A stretch of DNA of 64,000 nucleotides. Origin: Antedon bifida (taxonomy: Eukaryota > Echinodermata > Crinoidea > Comatulida > Antedonidae). Below, piece after piece: positions 61,357-64,000 of this stretch (within the stretch, counting starts at the first letter, position 1; every line of letters starts with the position of its first letter). The translations under genes were made by a program, and so were the position numbers. Location of the stretch: the NCBI GenBank assembly GCA_963402885.1, contig OY727101.1, positions 21,800,417 to 21,864,416 of the forward strand, given 5' to 3'. The notes beneath the pieces were generated by a model, which saw only the letters and a list, made by a program, of their open reading frames with translations, had not been told where the DNA came from and ran no database searches.

Positions 61357-63741
61357 ATGGAAGAAGATAGAATTACAGCAGTTTTAGCAGATTGTTATTT
61401 TGAATCAATACCAACAGGTGAGAGATATTCACCTTTATTTTGAAGTACTTGTCTACATCTTCCCCACATACATAACAATAATCAAATTGGGGAGCGATTA
61501 TTGATTTACAGAACTGAACTGAACTTTTATTGTACAGTATCTCTTTTAAATCAGAGGCACAGTCTCAGTGAGATGTGCAACAAGTTTACGGTGAAAAATA
61601 ATACATACACACTTAAATATAAATACAAAACAAGAAATTAGACATAAGAACAAATTACAAAAAAAAAATTTAAGAAAACTGAAAAAATTGAGAAAGATTA
61701 AATACTAAGAAAATGAATAAATTAAGTTTGAGAAGGAATTGTATTATATATATCATTTTGTGTGTTCCAAGCCATGGTCAGAAAAAATTTTACAATGTTT
61801 GTCGAAAAATTTACTTGCTAATTCGTATCCATCATGGGTCAATTGATTTGGTGTAATTTTAAATTCATTATGGATTTCAAGATCATCGAAGAATAAGCGG
61901 TATTTAAGATCTAGAGAGCTAGTAGTAAACAATTCCCAGAACATGGATAGATTGTATGCTTTGGGGTAAAAAACAATTGCTTTCTTTAGGTATAATAGAT
62001 CGCCGTGGCTAAGATACGATACCGTATCCATACTTCTAAAAACTAAAGATACAGTAATTATAGAGCTAAAGGTACGCTAAAATTGCATTCCAAAACTCCA
62101 AAAAAACTCAAAAGACCATTGCAATAACATATTTGATTAACATCTATCTTACATAGCGCCCTCTATAATTACCATACCTTTAGTTTTTAGAAGTATGGAT
62201 ACGGTACCGTATCTTTAGCCATAACGATAATAGATAGGAAGAACTTTGTTTATTACATTATCAATTTGTTTATTCCAAGTTAGAGTTTTATTAATTATTT
62301 TTCCACTCAGTTCCTGTTAATGTTGCTGAAGTTAAAGACTGTAAAGACATTTCTGATGTATTGAGGTAATGTTTTGTGTTTTTATTTAATTTGTTTAATT
62401 CTCGGGTGGGACTCGAACCACCCACAACCTCCAGATATGATACTTCTAGACCACCAAGCTTGCGCTGATGGCTAGGGGTTAGATTTGAGCAAGTAAACAG
62501 CGGGTAGGCTACTGCTAAATATGTCTTATTGTACTCTTCATTCAAAAACAGATTTAAATTTGTTTGAATAATGATAAAATATAATGCATTTATTGACATT
62601 TTGTCATAACATTGTTTACTTGCTGTATCATTTGAACGTAAAGAAATCATTTTAGAATTACTTTGTGATACACAGTACAGCAGAAAGAAAGGTCCATACC
62701 CCAGGTTGTGGAGGAGATTTGATTCTTTTGTACAATGAGTCATTTAAATTGTTATATCGACGCGTGCTAGCAAAGTTTAACAGATTCATCCCTCTCCTAA
62801 AATGTACAATATACTGTCATAACTTAACATTCTATATTTGTACAATATTATTGAAGTTCAACAATTTTGAATTATGTATACACTTCAGACAGAGTGGGAT
62901 ATTGATGCTCTTGTTATCATTAAAATCATGGCCAAGTGTATCAACATCAAATTTTCTTTTTATTTAGAAACCTTGAACAGTTGTGTCCATTAGATGAATT
63001 AAAACACCTAAAAAGAATAAAATGTTCTAAGAAAGAAAATGGAACAGGTATGTATTCTGTTGGTTTAAACTACCTCACATCCAGCATCACTCATTGCAAG
63101 CTTGAGTGGTCACATTATACAGTATGTTATAATACAGATTCATTTTTGAAAGTTAAAAGAATGTGAAGATCAAAATGGTTGCTCACATTTTTCTTTGATA
63201 TAAATAATTTGTATTTTTATTTATTAATATTTGTATTACAGATAAATTTGAAGTTATCTTGTGTCCAACAAGTAAAGGTGATACAATCCTTCATGATTTA
63301 CTAAGAAGATGTGATTGTCTTTTAAATTCTAGGGTAACAGAAGTCCCTACCAAATTACCATTAACAAGGCATCAATTTAATGAGGCTTCAAAGCTTTGGT
63401 CAACGAAATTTCATGAAGACAAAAAGTAAGATATGAATGAAAACTCAATATGCCTTTATATCTGATTATTGCTTAAATGTCTTGCATTTCAGTTATTACC
63501 TTGTCTCTTTTTTTTATCACAACCAAGCTCCTAATATGTTATACTTATACAAACATAATATACTGTAATAGTAATGTTTTATTTTTGTTACACAGAAATT
63601 TTAATTAATGATTTGTGTTATATTTGTAGAATAAGAAAACTGATAGATGGTACAATATTCCAAAAACATGAAATCAATCAAATAGTGTGTAACATGAAAA
63701 AGGCAGTTAACATTGCCAAAAACAGCATACAACACTCAGGG
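61357..63741 (+). CDS. tRNA-specific adenosine deaminase subunit 3, N-terminal part
   Basis: ADAT3/Tad3 partners ADAT2 to convert A34 to inosine in tRNA anticodons. Exons 61357-61417, 62311-62365, 62968-63047, 63242-63425 and 63630-63741 are all GT-AG and phase-consistent, giving 164 residues; the last donor (GTAAGT at 63742) leads out of the window. Recognition rests on LEQLCPLDELKHLKRIK (the 'xLxxLxPLxxLxHLKRVR' region), EVILCP, and VPTKLPLTRHQFNEASKLWS-TKFHEDK, which matches the conserved 'VPxxxPLTRxQFxxAxxxWPTxFHEDK' block of Tad3 proteins. The deaminase fold with the zinc ligands and the catalytically inactive Glu-to-Val type change cannot be seen here, being 3' of 64000. Confidence 0.9.
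61500..61745 (-). mobile_element. Retroelement 3' tail remnant in ADAT3 intron 1
   Basis: The minus strand reads GCACATCTCACTGAGACTGT, GCCTCTGATTTAAAAGAGAT, ACTGTACAATAAAAGTTCAG and TTCAGTTC, a LINE-type 3' tail ending in TTCAG repeats. No coding part recognised. Confidence 0.4.
61753..62031 (-). CDS. Antisense 92-codon ORF in ADAT3 intron 1, unknown
   Basis: The minus-strand ORF begins MDTVSYLSHGDLLYLKKAIV and ends FFDKHCKIFSDHGLEHTK. Its composition is balanced and helix-like (FWELF, RLFFDDLE, GYELASKFF), unlike the Ile/Tyr-rich noise ORFs nearby. The frame stays open upstream to a stop near 62079. Its start lies inside the palindrome at 61991-62240, which suggests it may be part of a mobile element rather than a host gene. 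No family was recognised. Confidence 0.3.
   Translation of the reverse strand: MDTVSYLSHGDLLYLKKAIVFYPKAYNLSMFWELFTTSSLDLKYRLFFDDLEIHNEFKITPNQLTHDGYELASKFFDKHCKIFSDHGLEHTK
61991..62240. repeat. Large inverted repeat in ADAT3 intron 1
   Basis: The left arm GGCTAAGATACGATACCGTA (62007-62026), then TCCATACTTCTAAAAACTAA and GTAATTATAGAG, is mirrored at about 62158-62220 with few mismatches. Arms are about 60 bp with a spacer of about 85 bp. It contains the inner palindrome ACGGTACCGT at 62201-62210. It is probably a foldback MITE. Confidence 0.75.
62380..62466 (-). mobile_element. tRNA-like SINE head in ADAT3 intron 2
   Basis: The minus strand from 62466 reads GCGCAAGCTTGGTGGTCTAG (A box), and GGTGGTTCGAGTCCCACCC (62420-62402) is a clear B box. 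An A-rich tail follows (AATTAAACAAATTAAATAAA). The T-arm does not fold in the standard 5-bp/7-nt form, so it is a SINE or tRNA pseudogene rather than a working tRNA. Confidence 0.6.
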
Positions 63742-64000
63742 GTAAGTTATTTAAACCTTCCCTAAATAATGTTTTTTTATTACTAATATTTATAAAAATG
63801 AATACAATTTTAATGTTTATCCATCGTCAAAATATTGTTTGTAATTAATACACTTGTTATATGTTTTGATGATGATGAGCCAAATTTAAAAGATTATCAA
63901 AAATGGTTTTGAAATGCAGACAAGATTATAAGAACAACCAACTATTTTATGTGGACCCCAACTAGAGACTAATTCCTAACCTCAGCAATGTTTCCATTTA
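63742..64000 (+). other. ADAT3 intron 5, truncated by window edge
   Basis: Sequence after the donor at 63742 is AT-rich with no acceptor-exon pattern before the end of the window. Confidence 0.6.

Noticed and set aside
62291..62743. 150-codon minus-strand ORF
   Set aside because: It overlaps ADAT3 exon 2 and the tRNA-like SINE in antisense. Its length is explained by chance over these features.
1..64000. CRISPR arrays, operons, bacterial or phage genes
   Set aside because: No regularly spaced repeats or prokaryotic gene arrangement; introns and animal-specific families rule this out.

Overview
The window is metazoan nuclear DNA. It is strongly AT-rich, genes are split by GT-AG introns, intergenic space is very large, and many SINE, LINE and MITE remnants are present. 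A nuclear receptor is an animal-only family, and the galectin and ADAT3 genes fit an animal. Recurrent TAGGCCTA-type words and the overall style resemble an echinoderm or other ambulacrarian, but this is an impression and no single feature proves it.

Three protein-coding genes are well supported, all on the + strand and all in the right-hand third. (1) A nuclear receptor of the NR1 class (VDR/PXR/LXR/FXR/HR96-like): DNA-binding-domain exon at 46150-46394, Q-rich hinge exon 47349-47635, ligand-binding-domain exons 48139-48841 and 49347-49591. Two distant upstream ORFs (7177-7322 and 31030-31094) end at splice donors whose phase fits the DNA-binding-domain exon. The gene may therefore span more than 40 kb and have alternative N-termini. 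(2) A tandem-repeat galectin with two carbohydrate-recognition domains in eight coding exons, 55579-59371, complete at 306 residues. (3) The 5' part of ADAT3, the partner subunit of the tRNA wobble adenosine deaminase: five exons, 61357-63741. Its catalytic-like domain lies beyond the right edge.

Region by region: 1-7 kb is gene-poor, with a LINE tail remnant (about 3.3-3.56 kb) and one unassigned exon-like stretch (4155-4247). 7-46 kb is probably mostly the 5' intron or intergenic space of the receptor gene. It carries hAT-like elements with 5-bp target duplications (7.35 and 17.58 kb), a tRNA-Ser/Leu-like SINE family (11.3, 13.4, 17.0, 39.0 kb), a second tRNA-derived SINE (38.6 kb), a piggyBac-type MITE flanked by TTAA (37.3-37.9 kb), LINE endonuclease and RTE fragments, and a MITE family with AATAAACGCCCC ends. 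46-49.6 kb is the receptor body. 50-55 kb holds tandem repeats and a 715-bp long-TIR element. 55-59.4 kb is the galectin gene, with a MITE in its first coding intron. 59.8-61.3 kb is a LINE 3' end plus a fragment of the long-TIR family. 61.3-64 kb is ADAT3, with an antisense ORF, a palindrome and a tRNA-like SINE in its introns.

The three genes do not form a pathway. The most interesting signals are a perfect DR3 hormone-response element just upstream of the receptor's DNA-binding-domain exon, the receptor's unusual P-box and altered FFRR motif, its possible alternative first exons, and several well-bounded non-autonomous transposons. No CRISPR array or operon was seen, and none is expected here.
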